A DNA stretch of 64,000 nucleotides from JAEUJM01 sp041908445 (lineage in GTDB: Bacteria > Actinomycetota > Acidimicrobiia > Acidimicrobiales > DATDAH01): assembly GCA_041908445.1 (NCBI GenBank), contig JAYRFK010000075.1, positions 71,021 to 135,020 of the forward strand, given 5' to 3'. Position 1 is the stretch's first letter; every line of letters starts with the position of its first letter. The notes under the pieces were generated by a model. It saw only the letters and a list, made by a program, of their open reading frames with translations. It had not been told where the DNA came from and searched no databases. Position numbers and translations under genes: made by a program. Below are positions 43,392-51,447 of this stretch, one piece after another.

Positions 43392-44524
43392 GCGGTCCCA
43401 CCGCGGCGGACGGTGCCGGCACGGTCCCCGGCGCCGCGCCGCGACGGCAGCGGGGCCGCAGCACGGGCGATGCCGAGGTCGACGCCGCCATCGAGCACCT
43501 GCTCGACCTCGCCGGCGCCCACGCGGACCGCGATCTGCTCTTCGACCTGTTCGCCACGGCGGTCGACCTGGCCGGTGACGACGCCGACCGCCTCGACCTG
43601 AAGATCGCCACCGCGGCGCTGCGAGAGATGGCGACGGCGTTCGGCATGTTCGCCCCGTACCGGTCGTACCCGAAGATCACGATCTTCGGCTCGGCCCGCA
43701 CCAAGCCGGACGACCCGCTCTACCTGCAGACCCGGGACCTCGCCGCGGCCATGGCCGCCGAGGGCTGGATGGTCATCACCGGCGCCGGCCCCGGGATCAT
43801 GGCCGCCGGCATCGAGGGCGCCGGCCGCGAGCACTCGTTCGGGGTGAACATCCGCCTCCCCCACGAGCAGGAGCCCAACCCCTTCATCAAGGGCGATCCC
43901 AAGCTCGTGGCGATGAAGTACTTCTTCACCCGCAAGCTCGAGCTCATCAAGGAGTCCGACGGCTTCGTGGTGCTGCCCGGGGGCTTCGGCACCCTCGACG
44001 AGTCCTTCGAGCTGCTGACCCTCCTGCAGAACGGCAAGACCCTGCCCACGCCGGTCGTGTTCCTCGAGACGCCGGGCGGCACCTACTGGGACGAGTGGCA
44101 GGCGTTCCTCGCCGCCGAGGTGGCCACCCGGGGCTACATCCACGACCACGACCTCGACCTGTTCCTCGTCACCGAGGACGTGGACGAGGCGGTGGCCGAG
44201 ATCCGCGGCTTCTACCGGAACTACCACTCGATCCGCTGGACGGGCTCGACGCTGGTCATCCGCCTCAACGTCGCGCCCACCAACGACGAGCTCGACGCCA
44301 TCAACGACCGCTTCGGCGACCTCGCCGTCACCGGCCGCATCGAGCGCACCGGCCCGACCGGCCCCGAGGCCGCCGACGACGACCACCCCGACCTCCCCCG
44401 CCTGGCCATCCGCTTCGACTTCAACCGCTACGGACGGCTCCGAACGCTCATCGACGCCCTCAACGCCCTCCCGTCGGCGCCGAAGCACCTCGCCCTCCCG
44501 CCCGGCCACCACGCCCCCGCCTGA
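43388..44524 (+). CDS. LOG-family nucleotide-binding protein
   Basis: 378 residues. The central Rossmann domain has the LOG signature PGGFGTLDE and GAGPGIMAAGIEGA, known from cytokinin-type phosphoribohydrolases that release bases from nucleoside monophosphates. Extra N-terminal (about 95 residues, helical) and C-terminal (about 100 residues, ferredoxin-like) parts distinguish this longer subfamily. Coupled to fbiC by a 4-base overlap; whether it serves F420 synthesis is unknown. Confidence 0.87.
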   Translation: MSGPTAADGAGTVPGAAPRRQRGRSTGDAEVDAAIEHLLDLAGAHADRDLLFDLFATAVDLAGDDADRLDLKIATAALREMATAFGMFAPYRSYPKITIFGSARTKPDDPLYLQTRDLAAAMAAEGWMVITGAGPGIMAAGIEGAGREHSFGVNIRLPHEQEPNPFIKGDPKLVAMKYFFTRKLELIKESDGFVVLPGGFGTLDESFELLTLLQNGKTLPTPVVFLETPGGTYWDEWQAFLAAEVATRGYIHDHDLDLFLVTEDVDEAVAEIRGFYRNYHSIRWTGSTLVIRLNVAPTNDELDAINDRFGDLAVTGRIERTGPTGPEAADDDHPDLPRLAIRFDFNRYGRLRTLIDALNALPSAPKHLALPPGHHAPA

Positions 44525-44540
44525 CCCACCGCGCGGGCGG

Positions 44541-44546
44541 TACCGT
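44541..44546 (+). promoter_or_regulatory. -10 element for 44555 ORF
   Basis: TACCGT, 8 bases, ATG. Supports the small ORF that follows. Confidence 0.4.
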
Positions 44547-44554
44547 CCCAGGGC

Positions 44555-44752
44555 ATGTGGCTGCTCGACCTGCTCGACGCCGCCGAGTTGGGCCGGAGCC
44601 TGCGGGATCTGGCGCGGGGCCTCACCCACGGTGGACGCAACCCCGGGCGCGCCGGCTCGCCCGCTCCCGGCCCGAGCCCCCGGGTGCCCCCGCCCACTCC
44701 AGCGCCCGACCCCGGCTGGGAGGCGTTCACCCCCGAGGCAACGGACTTCTGA
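44555..44752 (+). CDS. Small Pro-rich protein, unknown
   Basis: 65 residues: an N-terminal helix (MWLLDLLDAAELGRSLRDLARG) followed by a Pro/Gly-rich half ending FTPEATDF. No family recognised. The helix could associate with a membrane or partner. A leaderless promoter element is the main support. It is convergent with the lipoprotein gene, with 4 bases between the stops. Confidence 0.45.
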   Translation: MWLLDLLDAAELGRSLRDLARGLTHGGRNPGRAGSPAPGPSPRVPPPTPAPDPGWEAFTPEATDF

Positions 44753-44756
44753 ACCG

Positions 44757-45656
44757 CTATTGCACCTGGACGGTCTGGGTGACCTGCGCCCGGTAGGCGC
44801 CGCCGCCGTAGTCGACCACCTGGGGGCCCGTCATCCGGCGGCCGAGCCGCCCGTAGCGTCGGGCGATGTCGACGGGATGGTCACCGAAGGCCGGATCGAA
44901 GGCAACGAAGACCTCGACCTCACCCGGGTCGAGGCCGTCGACCCGGAAGGCGAAGCGCTGGTCGATGACCGTGGTCCGCCCGTAGGGCGCGTTGCAGGGA
45001 TCGTCGTCGGGCGCCACGTCCACGGGGCACATCGCCGGCCGGTCGGCCCGCTCCAGCGTCCAATTCACATTGGCGCCGTCGGGCACCGTCGCCGTCCCCT
45101 CCACCTCGACCACTCCGACGCTCGGGCTGCGGGCGTCGGCGGTGAGCACCACCCGGGTCGATGCGTCGGCGCCCTCGTCACCACCCACGAAGCTGGTCAC
45201 CTCGTAGCCCCGCTCGTCGTCGACCGTGTCGCTGCGGCCGGCGGCGTCGAAGCGCCGCACCCGGCCGGTCGTCGGGTCGTACTCCGCCGTGACCTCCTCG
45301 GACGCCTCGATCTCCCCCTCGATCAGGTCGAAGAGCTGCTCCATGGTCGTGAACTCGAGCTCGTCACCGTCGCCCGCCCAGCGCGGGTCCGTGATCCGCG
45401 ACACGTCTACCGCAACCCCGTCCGCCACCCGCACCTCGCCGGACAGCGGCGGGCAGAAGCAGCTCCGGGTGAAGCGCCACGTGTAGTCCTCGATCCCCGC
45501 GTCGGCCCAGCGAGCCCGCGCCGCCTCGAGCCGCGCCGCCTCGCCACCGTCATCGCCGTGCCCGAGACCGCATCCTCCGAGCACCGCGGCGACGACCAGG
45601 AGCGGCACGAGAACGTGTCCGCTGCGGCCTCTGCGTGCTCTGCGGGCGATCGTCAC
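44757..45656 (-). CDS. DUF6174-like lipoprotein, copy 1
   Basis: 299 residues. A basic n-region and lipobox LGGC give a lipoprotein. The N-terminal domain has ARARWADAGIEDYTWRFTRSCFCPP..EVRVADG, shared with a second lipoprotein at 47616-48602, and DYDPTTGRV-type segments. The C-terminal half differs between the two. Function unknown; surface location inferred. GTG at 45656 overlaps the upstream stop (GTGA). Confidence 0.75.
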   Translation of the reverse strand: MTIARRARRGRSGHVLVPLLVVAAVLGGCGLGHGDDGGEAARLEAARARWADAGIEDYTWRFTRSCFCPPLSGEVRVADGVAVDVSRITDPRWAGDGDELEFTTMEQLFDLIEGEIEASEEVTAEYDPTTGRVRRFDAAGRSDTVDDERGYEVTSFVGGDEGADASTRVVLTADARSPSVGVVEVEGTATVPDGANVNWTLERADRPAMCPVDVAPDDDPCNAPYGRTTVIDQRFAFRVDGLDPGEVEVFVAFDPAFGDHPVDIARRYGRLGRRMTGPQVVDYGGGAYRAQVTQTVQVQ

Positions 45657-45961
45657 CAGTCGTCCAGCCGGGTGCCGTGTGGTCTGTAGACCGACGCGAC
45701 GTCGCCGAGGAGCACCGACTGCCGGGACCCACCGCCCACCTCGAGCACCAGCCGGTTGGCCGCCTCGTCGACGTCGACCACCCGTCCCGTCTCGGAGCGC
45801 ATGCTCTTGGGGCCGAGGTACACGGTGACCGTCCGGCCCCGGTGGTGGCGCAGGAGTTCGGCCCGCGCCCGGCGCGCCCGGGGCAGCGACCATCGCCCCC
45901 GCACGATCGCCGCCACCAACACGGCGACCGCGGCGATCCCGATCACGACGCGAACGGTCAC
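45653..45961 (-). CDS. Small membrane protein with beta domain, unknown
   Basis: 102 residues: one N-terminal membrane helix (about 3-21), a basic stretch (RARRARAELLRHHRGR) and a beta-rich end (VTVYLGPKSMRSETGRVVDVDEAANRLVLEV) that resembles a small SH3-like barrel. Not assigned. Coupled to the DUF6174-like lipoprotein gene. Confidence 0.6.
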   Translation of the reverse strand: MTVRVVIGIAAVAVLVAAIVRGRWSLPRARRARAELLRHHRGRTVTVYLGPKSMRSETGRVVDVDEAANRLVLEVGGGSRQSVLLGDVASVYRPHGTRLDDW

Positions 45962-46099
45962 CCCGAGATGCTCCCACGTCCCGCAACGGTCGAGGGGTCC
46001 TCCGACCGCGAGCCCGGGCGCGCCGGTGGGGCCGCGCGGGGCGGCCTCACCTGGGCTGGTGTCGGGTCGGGGGTCTCGGGTGAGCGGTGGGGGCCCGGG

Positions 46100-47368
46100 T
46101 CAGGGCTTGGTTCGTCGGCGGCGGACGCGGCCGGTGATGCCGCCGAACTTGGCCCGTTGGTGCTCTTTCCAGAGGTTGTGGCCGTCGCAGCGGGGTTTGC
46201 CGTTGGTGGCGTCGGTGGGGCCGCCGTCGATCCAGGCGAGGATGTGGTCGATCTGGCAGTGGACGGAGCGGATGGGGCAGGTGGGGTCGTCGCAGGTGGG
46301 GAAGGCGATCATCTCGGCGTCGCGTTGCGCTCCGGTGAAGAACCGTCGGTGGCGGCTGTAGTTGAGGGGGTGGCCGTTCTCGTCGACGGCGAGCACGGCG
46401 ATCCAGCCGGCGATGGACGCCCAGACGGCTTGTTCGGGGGTGACGGGGGTGCCGTCCGCGAACTCGCAGCGTCGTTCGAACGGGTAGCGGTGCTGGTCGG
46501 GGTCGTCGCCGCGGATCGCGGCGAGGATGCGGGCGAGGGCGACGAGGTAGGTGGCGTGGTCGCACACGATGGTGGTGCCCAGCGACCGCTGCGCGGGGAC
46601 GCCGTCGTGGTCGCGGGACGCTTCGGCCATGACGCCGAGTGCGTCGTGGCGGCGCTGGGCGGGGGTGCGCCACAGGTCGTTGACGGTGGCGGCGTCGCCG
46701 AGGCGTTGCCTCGCTTCAGCCCAGTCGGCGTCGAGGAGTTGTCGGTAGCGGCGGCCGAGCTCGGTGTTGAACACGTGGTACGTGAGCGGTTCGAGCCACC
46801 CGTCGACCTGGCCCATCCCCTCGAAGGTCTGCGAGGCGTGGAGGCGGCGTTCCTCGTAGTTCGACAGGGCCCGCTTCTCGGTGCCCTCGGGGTCGACGAC
46901 CTCGCGCCAGCGGCGGACCTCGACGGCGAACTCGTCGAACCGCAGCGTGCGGGCCTTGTCGACCAGCAGCTCCTCGTCGCGGGCGAACTCGGGGGCAAAC
47001 GCCTTGAGGTTCACCCGGCACAGGTACTGCACGTGGTCGATCGAGATCTCGCCGAGCTCGAACGCCGCCATCGTGTGGGGCATCGTGCGGAGCTTGCGGC
47101 CCAGCCCGACCCGCCACCGCACGTCCTCCAACGGCCGGTTGGTCAGGTAGGCGATGCGCAGCGCGGCGGACTGGGCGCTGGTGGCCTTCCACTCCTTGGC
47201 CGCGTCGTAGGCGGCGAGCGCCTCGACCTCGGCGGCATCCAGCATCGAGCGGACCTCGCTGATCGTCACCAACGAGGCCTCGAGGGTGGCGGCGGGCTCG
47301 TTGGCCCACACCACACCCCGGACCTTCTCGGTCGTTTCTCGCAGATGGTCCAGCTCGACACGCACCAC
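46100..47368 (-). CDS. DUF222-HNH endonuclease (13E12-type)
   Basis: 422 residues: a DUF222 helical domain (about 1-300) and a C-terminal HNH nuclease with CQIDHILAWIDGG..N..CDGHNLWK, zinc or metal ligands included (TCDDPTCPIRSVHC). This family is abundant and mobile in actinobacteria; some mycobacterial 13E12 members are, as I recall, under LexA control. An SOS-type box with an overlapping -10 lies about 125 bases upstream. Start chosen at GTG 47368, five bases after GGGAG; GTG 47383 is possible. DNA target unknown. Confidence 0.82.
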   Translation of the reverse strand: MVRVELDHLRETTEKVRGVVWANEPAATLEASLVTISEVRSMLDAAEVEALAAYDAAKEWKATSAQSAALRIAYLTNRPLEDVRWRVGLGRKLRTMPHTMAAFELGEISIDHVQYLCRVNLKAFAPEFARDEELLVDKARTLRFDEFAVEVRRWREVVDPEGTEKRALSNYEERRLHASQTFEGMGQVDGWLEPLTYHVFNTELGRRYRQLLDADWAEARQRLGDAATVNDLWRTPAQRRHDALGVMAEASRDHDGVPAQRSLGTTIVCDHATYLVALARILAAIRGDDPDQHRYPFERRCEFADGTPVTPEQAVWASIAGWIAVLAVDENGHPLNYSRHRRFFTGAQRDAEMIAFPTCDDPTCPIRSVHCQIDHILAWIDGGPTDATNGKPRCDGHNLWKEHQRAKFGGITGRVRRRRTKP

Positions 47369-47492
47369 GGCCTCTCCCAACACCGATCAGACAGGAAAAG
47401 GCAGCCAGCACTCCAGGCCCCGCTCGTGGCGGCCGGCCCGATACTTCGCCCGTGCTGTGGACTGCGGCGCCGTCTCAGCGCCGATCAGGGCT

Positions 47493-47515
47493 GCGAACTG
47501 ATGTTCGATACCGTA
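47493..47515 (-). promoter_or_regulatory. SOS (LexA) box overlapping a promoter
   Basis: TCGAACATCAGTTCGC on the minus strand matches the actinobacterial LexA consensus TCGAACnnnnGTTCGA in 14 of 16 places counting the spacer as free. TACGGT (47515 to 47510), a -10 element, is directly upstream, so LexA would cover the transcription start of the HNH gene. Confidence 0.65.
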
Positions 47516-47542
47516 GCCGACAACACCCACCCCCGCAAGCGA

Positions 47543-47564
47543 AAACCCCGGAATCTCGGGGTTT
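47543..47564 (-). terminator. Terminator after DUF6174-like gene
   Basis: Perfect 8-base stem AAACCCCG / CGGGGTTT, 6-base loop, followed on the minus strand by a T-run ending the stem. It can end the lipoprotein transcript from the right and separates it from the SOS gene. Confidence 0.65.
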
Positions 47565-47615
47565 CCGCCCCTTCCTCGAGGGGGAGCGGGCCGAGCCGTC
47601 GCCGCTCCACGCCGG

Positions 47616-48602
47616 TCAGCCGGCGGCGCCGCCCCAGGCCTCGTTGACCAGGGTGGCGTCGGGCAGGGTCACCCGGGTGCCGTCCGGCTTCTCGACCACG
47701 AGGCCGGTGAGGTGGACGGTGACGCGGTCGGTGTGGGCGTCGGGGCCAGGCACGGGGCCGTCGAAGGTGATCGTGCCGGCCACGACGGGCAGCGACGCCG
47801 TCACCCGGCGCTCCGGCGTCCCGGGCGGCACCAGGTCGTTGCACCAGTTGGCGAAGAGGTGCTCGCCGCGGAGCACCGCGACCTCCCAGGCCGGGTCGGG
47901 CAGCGTGACGGTGGCGGCCGGGTCGCCGGCAGGGGCCACGAAGTCCGCCGTGAGCCCGAGGGTCTGCGCCGCGTTCGACCCCTGGAAGCCGTGGCCGCAG
48001 GGGAAGGACTCGGTCAGGTCGAGCCGGGCGAGCGACGGGCGGTGCTGGGCATCCGGCACGAAGCTGAGCACGTCGTAGCCAAGCTCGTCGTCGACCCCGG
48101 TGGTGATCCGGTCGGCCGTGAAGCTCCGCACCTGGCCGGTCACCGGGTCGTAGTCGACCGTCACCTCGTCCGACCGCTCGATCTCGTCGGCGATGACGCC
48201 GTACAGCTCCTCCATGGTCGCGAAGTCGAGGTCCTCGGCGTGGCCGTACTCGATCGCGATCGACGACCGGTCCGCCTCGCCGCCCTCCACCCGCACCTCG
48301 GTCGTCATCGGCGGGCAGAAGCAGACCCGCCGGAACGTCCAGCGGTAGTCGTCGATCCCTGCCGCAGCCCACCGCTCCTCCGCCGCGGCGAGCCGGGCCG
48401 ACTCGTCGCCCTTCGGGTCGATCTCGGGCAGCGTGGTCGAGCCGCCGGACGCTCCCGTGCTCCCGCCAGACGAGCACGCGCCCGCCACCAACGCGGCGGC
48501 GACGACGAGCCCGGCGAGGAGGCGCACACCGGTCCGACGTTCACCGGAGTGTCGTCGGTTCCGGACGTGTCCCGAGGTGGTCGTGCCCACCGGCTCAGGC
48601 AC
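47616..48602 (-). CDS. DUF6174-like lipoprotein, copy 2
   Basis: About 328 residues as drawn. Signal with lipobox VAGAC, Ser/Gly linker, then RLAAAEERWAAAGIDDYRWTFRRVCFCPP and VTVDYDPVTGQVRSF, matching copy 1 at 44757-45656. The C-terminal half has Cys pairs and differs from copy 1. GTG at 48602 overlaps the upstream gene by 8 bases; a start about 12 or 25 codons later would give a shorter, more usual signal. Function unknown. Confidence 0.75.
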   Translation of the reverse strand: MPEPVGTTTSGHVRNRRHSGERRTGVRLLAGLVVAAALVAGACSSGGSTGASGGSTTLPEIDPKGDESARLAAAEERWAAAGIDDYRWTFRRVCFCPPMTTEVRVEGGEADRSSIAIEYGHAEDLDFATMEELYGVIADEIERSDEVTVDYDPVTGQVRSFTADRITTGVDDELGYDVLSFVPDAQHRPSLARLDLTESFPCGHGFQGSNAAQTLGLTADFVAPAGDPAATVTLPDPAWEVAVLRGEHLFANWCNDLVPPGTPERRVTASLPVVAGTITFDGPVPGPDAHTDRVTVHLTGLVVEKPDGTRVTLPDATLVNEAWGGAAG

Positions 48603-49044
48603 CGGGCGCCGGCACGGGCCAAACGCCCCGGCGGCGGAGCTCGGCGTAGTAGCCGTCAGGGTGGAACACGGCCTCGCGCACCTTGCGGCGCTTGGCCAGC
48701 TCGGGACTGGCGGGGTCGGTGATCAGCTGCACCGTGCGGTACGTGACCAGCACGCACCACGAACCCTCCTCCGGGAGGTTCTCGACGAGCCGGGCCGCGA
48801 GGCCCGGCGCCTCGCGGCGGTTGAGCTCCTCGAGCCAGCGGCCGACCGCCACGGCGATGATCTCGTCGGCGCGGTACTCGTCATCCGCCTGCCCCGAGCG
48901 CCGGCGAGGGCCGGTCGGCAGCACGAGACGTCGCCACCGCTCGAGCTCCTCGACCGTGCAGCCGAGCACCTCGGCGTCCTCGTCGGTCGAGAGCCGGCGG
49001 CGTGCTTCGGTCGCCCCCGACGCTCGTCCGTCCGATGTCCCCAT
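48595..49044 (-). CDS. Small MerR-like HTH protein, unknown
   Basis: 149 residues. TDEDAEVLGCTVEELERWRRL resembles a short MerR/excisionase-type helix-turn-helix, followed by a basic stretch and an alpha/beta C-terminal half (VLVTYRTVQLI). May bind DNA; family not recognised. ATG at 49044 lies 7 bases after TACGGT. Confidence 0.6.
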   Translation of the reverse strand: MGTSDGRASGATEARRRLSTDEDAEVLGCTVEELERWRRLVLPTGPRRRSGQADDEYRADEIIAVAVGRWLEELNRREAPGLAARLVENLPEEGSWCVLVTYRTVQLITDPASPELAKRRKVREAVFHPDGYYAELRRRGVWPVPAPGA

Positions 49045-49051
49045 TTCGGCA

Positions 49052-49057
49052 ACCGTA
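49052..49057 (-). promoter_or_regulatory. -10 element for 49044 gene
   Basis: TACGGT, 7 bases, ATG; leaderless spacing, divergent from the HAD-like gene. Confidence 0.45.
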
Positions 49058-49116
49058 CGGGTGCGGGACGCGACGGGCAGCGCCGCATCTGCCGCACGGA
49101 CGGCACCCTGGGAGGC

Positions 49117-49611
49117 ATGACCGTCGCCAGGGAGGCTCGCCCCGTCGTCTACCTCGACGTCGACGGGGCGGTCAGCGCGCTCTCCGGCTCGCCCGGGTTC
49201 GGGGACGGGACGCCGCTGGAGCTCTACGGCGACGTGTTGACCGTCTCGCCGCGGCTGGGCGCCCGGCTGCGGGCGCTCGACGCGGAGCTGCGCTGGCTGA
49301 CCACCTGGGGCGTCGATGCGGACGAGATCGGCGCCGCGATGGGCCTGCCCGCCCTGACGGTGGCCGCCGAGCCGCCGATGGACGCCACCGCCGGCGGCCC
49401 CTGGAAGTTCGCCGCCGTCCGGGCCCAGGTCGGGCACGAGCGCCGGCCGTTCGTCTGGGTCGACGACGAGGCCATCCCCGACGCGGCGGACGAGTGGCTC
49501 CGCTCGATCGACGTCCCCGGCCTGCTGGTCCGCCCTGACCCCGACCTGGGCCTCACCCCCGCCGACCTGGACGCCGTCGAGGCGTTCGTCGCCGCTCTGC
49601 CGTGGCGCTGA
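49117..49611 (+). CDS. HAD-like domain protein
   Basis: 164 residues starting MTVAREARPVVYLDVDGAVSAL: DVDG is the HAD catalytic motif I, with WLTTWG as motif II region (Thr) and FVWVDDEA as motif IV. It resembles the small HAD_SAK_2 proteins, whose role is unknown. The nearest ribosome-like sequence (GGAGG) is only one base from the ATG, so initiation may be unusual. Confidence 0.7.
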   Translation: MTVAREARPVVYLDVDGAVSALSGSPGFGDGTPLELYGDVLTVSPRLGARLRALDAELRWLTTWGVDADEIGAAMGLPALTVAAEPPMDATAGGPWKFAAVRAQVGHERRPFVWVDDEAIPDAADEWLRSIDVPGLLVRPDPDLGLTPADLDAVEAFVAALPWR

Positions 49612-49620
49612 CCCCGACCC

Positions 49621-49770
49621 GGCGCATCCGACCGCACCTCGTGCGGCGCGATGCGCCGAGATCAACCCAGCGCAGGGCCGCCTCCTCGCCACCCGCCACT
49701 GCGCCAACCTCAACCCGGCGCAACCAACCGCACCACGTGCGGCACGATGCGCCAGATTCAGCCTGGCGCA
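49621..49770. repeat. Intergenic hairpin repeat array
   Basis: Two 37-base units (49621-49657 and 49717-49753) match at 33 of 37 positions; each contains a CCGCAC-n3-GTGCGG hairpin. Between and after them are TGCGCC...GGCGCA inverted pairs, one perfect over 8 bases (49748-49755 with 49763-49770). The array fills the gap between the convergent HAD-like gene and the glc locus. It may act as a bidirectional terminator or be a REP-like element. Confidence 0.7.
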
Positions 49771-49797
49771 GCGAGGGCACGGGCCGGCGGGGCGCCC

Positions 49798-50010
49798 TCA
49801 GTCGTCGTAGGGGTCGGTGTCGTCGGGCTCGTCGAGGAGGTGGATGGCCTTCTCGACCGCGCGGCGGGCGCGGGTGAGGCGCTTCTCGTCGACGGGCAGC
49901 TCGTGGCCGCCGGCATCGATCGACTCCCGCAGGCGGACGATGGCCAGGTCGGCCAACTCCTCGGCGATGGCCTCCAGTCGGCCCTTGATCTCGTCGAACT
50001 CCCCCGCCAT
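49798..50010 (-). CDS. Small acidic helical protein, unknown
   Basis: 70 residues, predicted almost wholly helical (FDEIKGRLEAIAEELADLAIVRLRESI) with an acidic tail DEPDDTDPYDD. ATG overlaps the glcF stop by one base (TGATG), so it is translated after glcF. No family recognised; conservation would need checking. Confidence 0.65.
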   Translation of the reverse strand: MAGEFDEIKGRLEAIAEELADLAIVRLRESIDAGGHELPVDEKRLTRARRAVEKAIHLLDEPDDTDPYDD

Positions 50011-51353
50011 CAGCGTGCTCCGTTCCCCTGCCCGCCGGGCAGGTGCTCGTCCAGGATCTCCATCGGGTGGCGCACGGTGACGCCGGCGGCGGCGAGGTGC
50101 AGCGCGCACCCGGGGTTGGCGCTGGCCACCACGGGGGCGCCGGCGCGAGCGATGGCCCCCAGCTTGCGCTGCCGGATGGCCGAGGACAAGGCCGGCTGCG
50201 TGGCCGAGTAGGCGCCGCCGGCGCCGCAGCACAGCCCCTCGTCGTCGAGCTCGGCCACCTCGACGTACGGCGCGAGGACGGCCCGCACCGCCGGGTGCAC
50301 CTTCTGGACGTGGCGCAGGTGGCACGGGTCCTGCACGGCGACGACGGGGCGCCCGCCCGATGATGCCGGCGCCGGCAGGGCGTCGAGGTGGTCGGCCAAC
50401 CACTCGTGCACGTCGAGCACGCGGGCGCTGAACGCCGACGCCTCGGGAGTGCCGAGCAGGTGGCCGTAGTCCTTGAGCTGGGCGCCGCAGCCCGCCGAGT
50501 TCACGAGGATCGGGGCGTCGCCCGGCACGGCCGCCATCACCTGCTCGGCCTGGCGCCGGGCGGTGTCCACGAGGCCGGCGTGGGTGGCCAGCGCCCCGCA
50601 GCACCCGGCGGCGCCGCCGGTGGGCCGTACCCCGGCGCCCGCGGCGGTCAGCACCCGGATCGTGGCCTCGTGCACCGGCCGCTGCCAGGCGTCCATGACG
50701 CAGCCGGTGAACAGCCACACGTCGTCGCCCGTAGCCCGCAGCGGCGCCCGGCGGACGGACAGTCGCGGCAGCGCCGGCAGCCGGGACCGGAGCGACCGGC
50801 CCGACCGCTCGTCTGACGAACTGGCTCCCGATTCGATCGCCCTGGCGATCGAATCGGGAGCCAGAACGGAGGTGGTGGATGCCGACCCGGCGGAGGCGGG
50901 CGCCGACCAGGTGGGCGCCGGCGGGACAGGAAGGAGGCGGAGGCGCTGGAGGACGGCCAGGGCGGACGAGCCCGCGAGCAGGAGGCGGTGGTGGCCGAGC
51001 AGGCGGTAGCCGACACGCCGCCACCAGGGCTGGTACCGGGTCTCGGCGGCCAGTGCCGCGCGGGTGCCCTCCATGAGCGCCCCGAAGGGCACCGCCGACG
51101 GGCAGGCGGTCTCGCAGCCCCGGCACTGCACGCACGTGTCCATGGCCTCGGTGAAGGCGGCGTCCATCGGCACGCCCTGGCGCTCGACGAGGCGCATCGC
51201 CGCGATCCGCCCGCGCGGCGACAGGGCCTCGTCGCCGGTCACCCGGAAGGTCGGGCAGTGCGGCAGGCACAGCCCGCAGGCCACGCACGACGACAGGGCA
51301 TCGTCGTCGAGGCGGAGCGGCCCAGTCACCGGCGGACCGGTGGCGTCGCTCAC
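50010..51353 (-). CDS. glcF: Glycolate oxidase iron-sulfur subunit
   Basis: 447 residues. Two [4Fe-4S] motifs, CVACGLCLPHCP and CVQCRGCETACP, are followed by two CCG domains (GCVMD..GGAAGCCGAL and CHLRH..GLCCGAGG). It takes electrons from GlcD/GlcE and passes them to the quinone pool. E. coli GlcF is about 407 residues; the extra length is in a linker (about 140-200) that contains a perfect inverted repeat. GTG at 51353 chosen; a longer frame reaches 51473. Confidence 0.92.
   Translation of the reverse strand: MSDATGPPVTGPLRLDDDALSSCVACGLCLPHCPTFRVTGDEALSPRGRIAAMRLVERQGVPMDAAFTEAMDTCVQCRGCETACPSAVPFGALMEGTRAALAAETRYQPWWRRVGYRLLGHHRLLLAGSSALAVLQRLRLLPVPPAPTWSAPASAGSASTTSVLAPDSIARAIESGASSSDERSGRSLRSRLPALPRLSVRRAPLRATGDDVWLFTGCVMDAWQRPVHEATIRVLTAAGAGVRPTGGAAGCCGALATHAGLVDTARRQAEQVMAAVPGDAPILVNSAGCGAQLKDYGHLLGTPEASAFSARVLDVHEWLADHLDALPAPASSGGRPVVAVQDPCHLRHVQKVHPAVRAVLAPYVEVAELDDEGLCCGAGGAYSATQPALSSAIRQRKLGAIARAGAPVVASANPGCALHLAAAGVTVRHPMEILDEHLPGGQGNGAR
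50821..50864. repeat. Perfect 20-bp inverted repeat inside glcF
   Basis: Arms 50821-50840 and 50845-50864 are exactly complementary, with the 4-base loop CCTG. It lies in frame within glcF and encodes LAPDSIARAIESGA; the other strand would read LAPDSIALAIESGA. It resembles palindromic elements that insert in coding sequence. Confidence 0.85.
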
Positions 51354-51447
51354 CGGACAACCACCGGCGGCTCGCCGCCCCGGTGCAACGGCCGGACGGG
51401 GTCGAACGCCGTCGAGGTCCGCCCGGCCTGGGCCACCACCGGCGCGC

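Noticed and set aside
46100..47368. HNH gene as a group I or II intron-encoded endonuclease
   Set aside because: It has a DUF222 domain, its own SOS promoter and no intron structure nearby.
49621..49770. CRISPR array
   Set aside because: Only two units, each with internal hairpins and diverged, with a spacer that itself carries inverted repeats; no cas genes in the window.
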